Part shown: positions 38,757 to 39,110 of the stretch, piece by piece | Layout of the letters: every line of letters begins with the position of its first letter | Position numbering within the stretch: the first letter of the stretch is position 1 | Assembly (NCBI GenBank): GCA_022539475.1 | Contig: VCMS01000406.1 | Location: forward strand, 47,428-86,537 | DNA: 39,110 bases | Reading direction: 5' to 3' | Source of the DNA: Gracilaria domingensis | Taxonomy: Eukaryota; Rhodophyta; Florideophyceae; Gracilariales; Gracilariaceae | Made by a program: the position numbers and the translations under genes | The notes under the pieces: model-generated | What the model saw: only the letters and a program-made list of their open reading frames with translations | Told to the model about the DNA's origin: nothing | Database searches by the model: none

Positions 38757-39110
38757 TCAGTTTAACTGAGTTCCATCCGTTCTAACGGGAACGGCGTCCT
38801 GTGCAGCAGGCATCTTCACAGATTCCTGTGGAACGGCGACAGAACTACCCGCGCAGCGGTTGCCGCCACGGCTTGAGCCGGTGAAACATTGACCTGGGTC
38901 GAACCAGAGTGCAGTAACGCACCAATTCTGCGGCAGACACCCTACGGGGGTAATCAGCCTTCGCACGCAGATATGCGGTTACCGGCACTGACGCCTGTTC
39001 GGCGGGGGTCAGCGCTTCAAATTCGCCACAACCGTGGGCATTTCCCTCATCGAGAGGTTGCAGTTCGGAGCTGCATGGACCCGTAGTTGTAAACACGTGA
39101 ACAGATCAGG
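38757..39110 (-). pseudogene. Probable Gag C-terminal fragment of retrotransposon 2
   Basis: Two overlapping frames (39096-38845 and 38966-38757) contain EFEALTPAEQASVPVTAYLR and then VAVPQESVKMPAAQDAVPV. There are no CCHC knuckles or other diagnostic motifs in this piece, so Gag identity rests on its place before the protease. It ends in a TGA at 38757-38759 that sits inside the palindrome ACTCAGTTTAACTGAGT, with the protease continuing in the same frame. The element runs out of the window. Confidence 0.4.

Larger units (their letters stand above)
29790..39110 (-). mobile_element. Ty3/gypsy chromodomain retrotransposon 2 (partial, decayed)
   Basis: On the minus strand from the window end: a Gag C-terminal piece, protease (DTGA), RT (YLDD), RNase H, integrase (HHCC, DD35E), long linker, chromodomain, an antisense ORF, then a purine tract and the putative 3' LTR. 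The domain order and the chromodomain place it among chromoviruses of Ty3/gypsy. At least seven frame changes make it inactive. The 5' LTR and most of gag lie past 39110. The 3' limit near 29790 is a guess, because no second LTR copy is available for comparison. Confidence 0.75.

Noticed and set aside
1..39110. CRISPR arrays, bacterial operons, rRNA or tRNA genes
   Set aside because: Repeats lack spacer-repeat structure, gene content is eukaryotic and transposon-derived, and no tRNA or rRNA fold was recognised by eye.

Overview
The window looks like transposon-rich nuclear DNA of a eukaryote. It holds decayed genes for eukaryote-only proteins (proteasome adaptor Ecm29, serine palmitoyltransferase LCB2, an ERGIC-53/VIP36-type cargo lectin), two Ty3/gypsy retrotransposons and a Plavaka-like DNA transposon protein. 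The host gene remnants read through long stretches with no visible introns, which suggests an intron-poor lineage. A florideophyte red alga would fit, but that is inference and no taxon-specific marker was seen. No intact ordinary host gene was found.

Layout. (1) Positions 1-18226 form one large inverted repeat: a left arm (about 1-4288) and a right arm (about 13908-18226) in opposite orientation, around a 9.6 kb core. Each arm has hairpins near its outer end, then a gene for a zinc-finger protein resembling the N-terminal part of Plavaka/CACTA transposases (a 390-codon open frame on the right, broken on the left), then decayed coding sequence, then a tandem array of GC-rich palindromes (about 110 bp period) at the inner end. 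The core holds pseudogenes of an L-type lectin (+), Ecm29 (-) and LCB2 (+), plus an unidentified GC-rich stretch. (2) 18227-19475 has no gene but carries a 144 bp direct repeat and three consecutive hairpins. (3) 19476-27916 is a minus-strand Ty3/gypsy element flanked by 325 bp direct repeats with TG...CA ends. Its gag, protease, RT, RNase H and integrase are recognisable with few lesions, and its 5' region holds a phased array of heat-shock-element-like motifs and a tandem leader repeat. (4) 27917-29790 is mostly featureless apart from a broken unidentified coding stretch. (5) About 29.8 kb to the window end is a second minus-strand Ty3/gypsy element with a chromodomain. It is heavily frameshifted, its 5' LTR and most of gag lie beyond the window, and a large plus-strand ORF of unknown function sits antisense between the chromodomain and the 3' LTR.

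None of these genes form an operon or pathway. The window records successive transposon insertion, possible gene capture and decay. The most unusual items are the 18 kb inverted-repeat structure with host gene fossils, the periodic palindrome arrays, the heat-shock-like promoter array and the antisense ORF.
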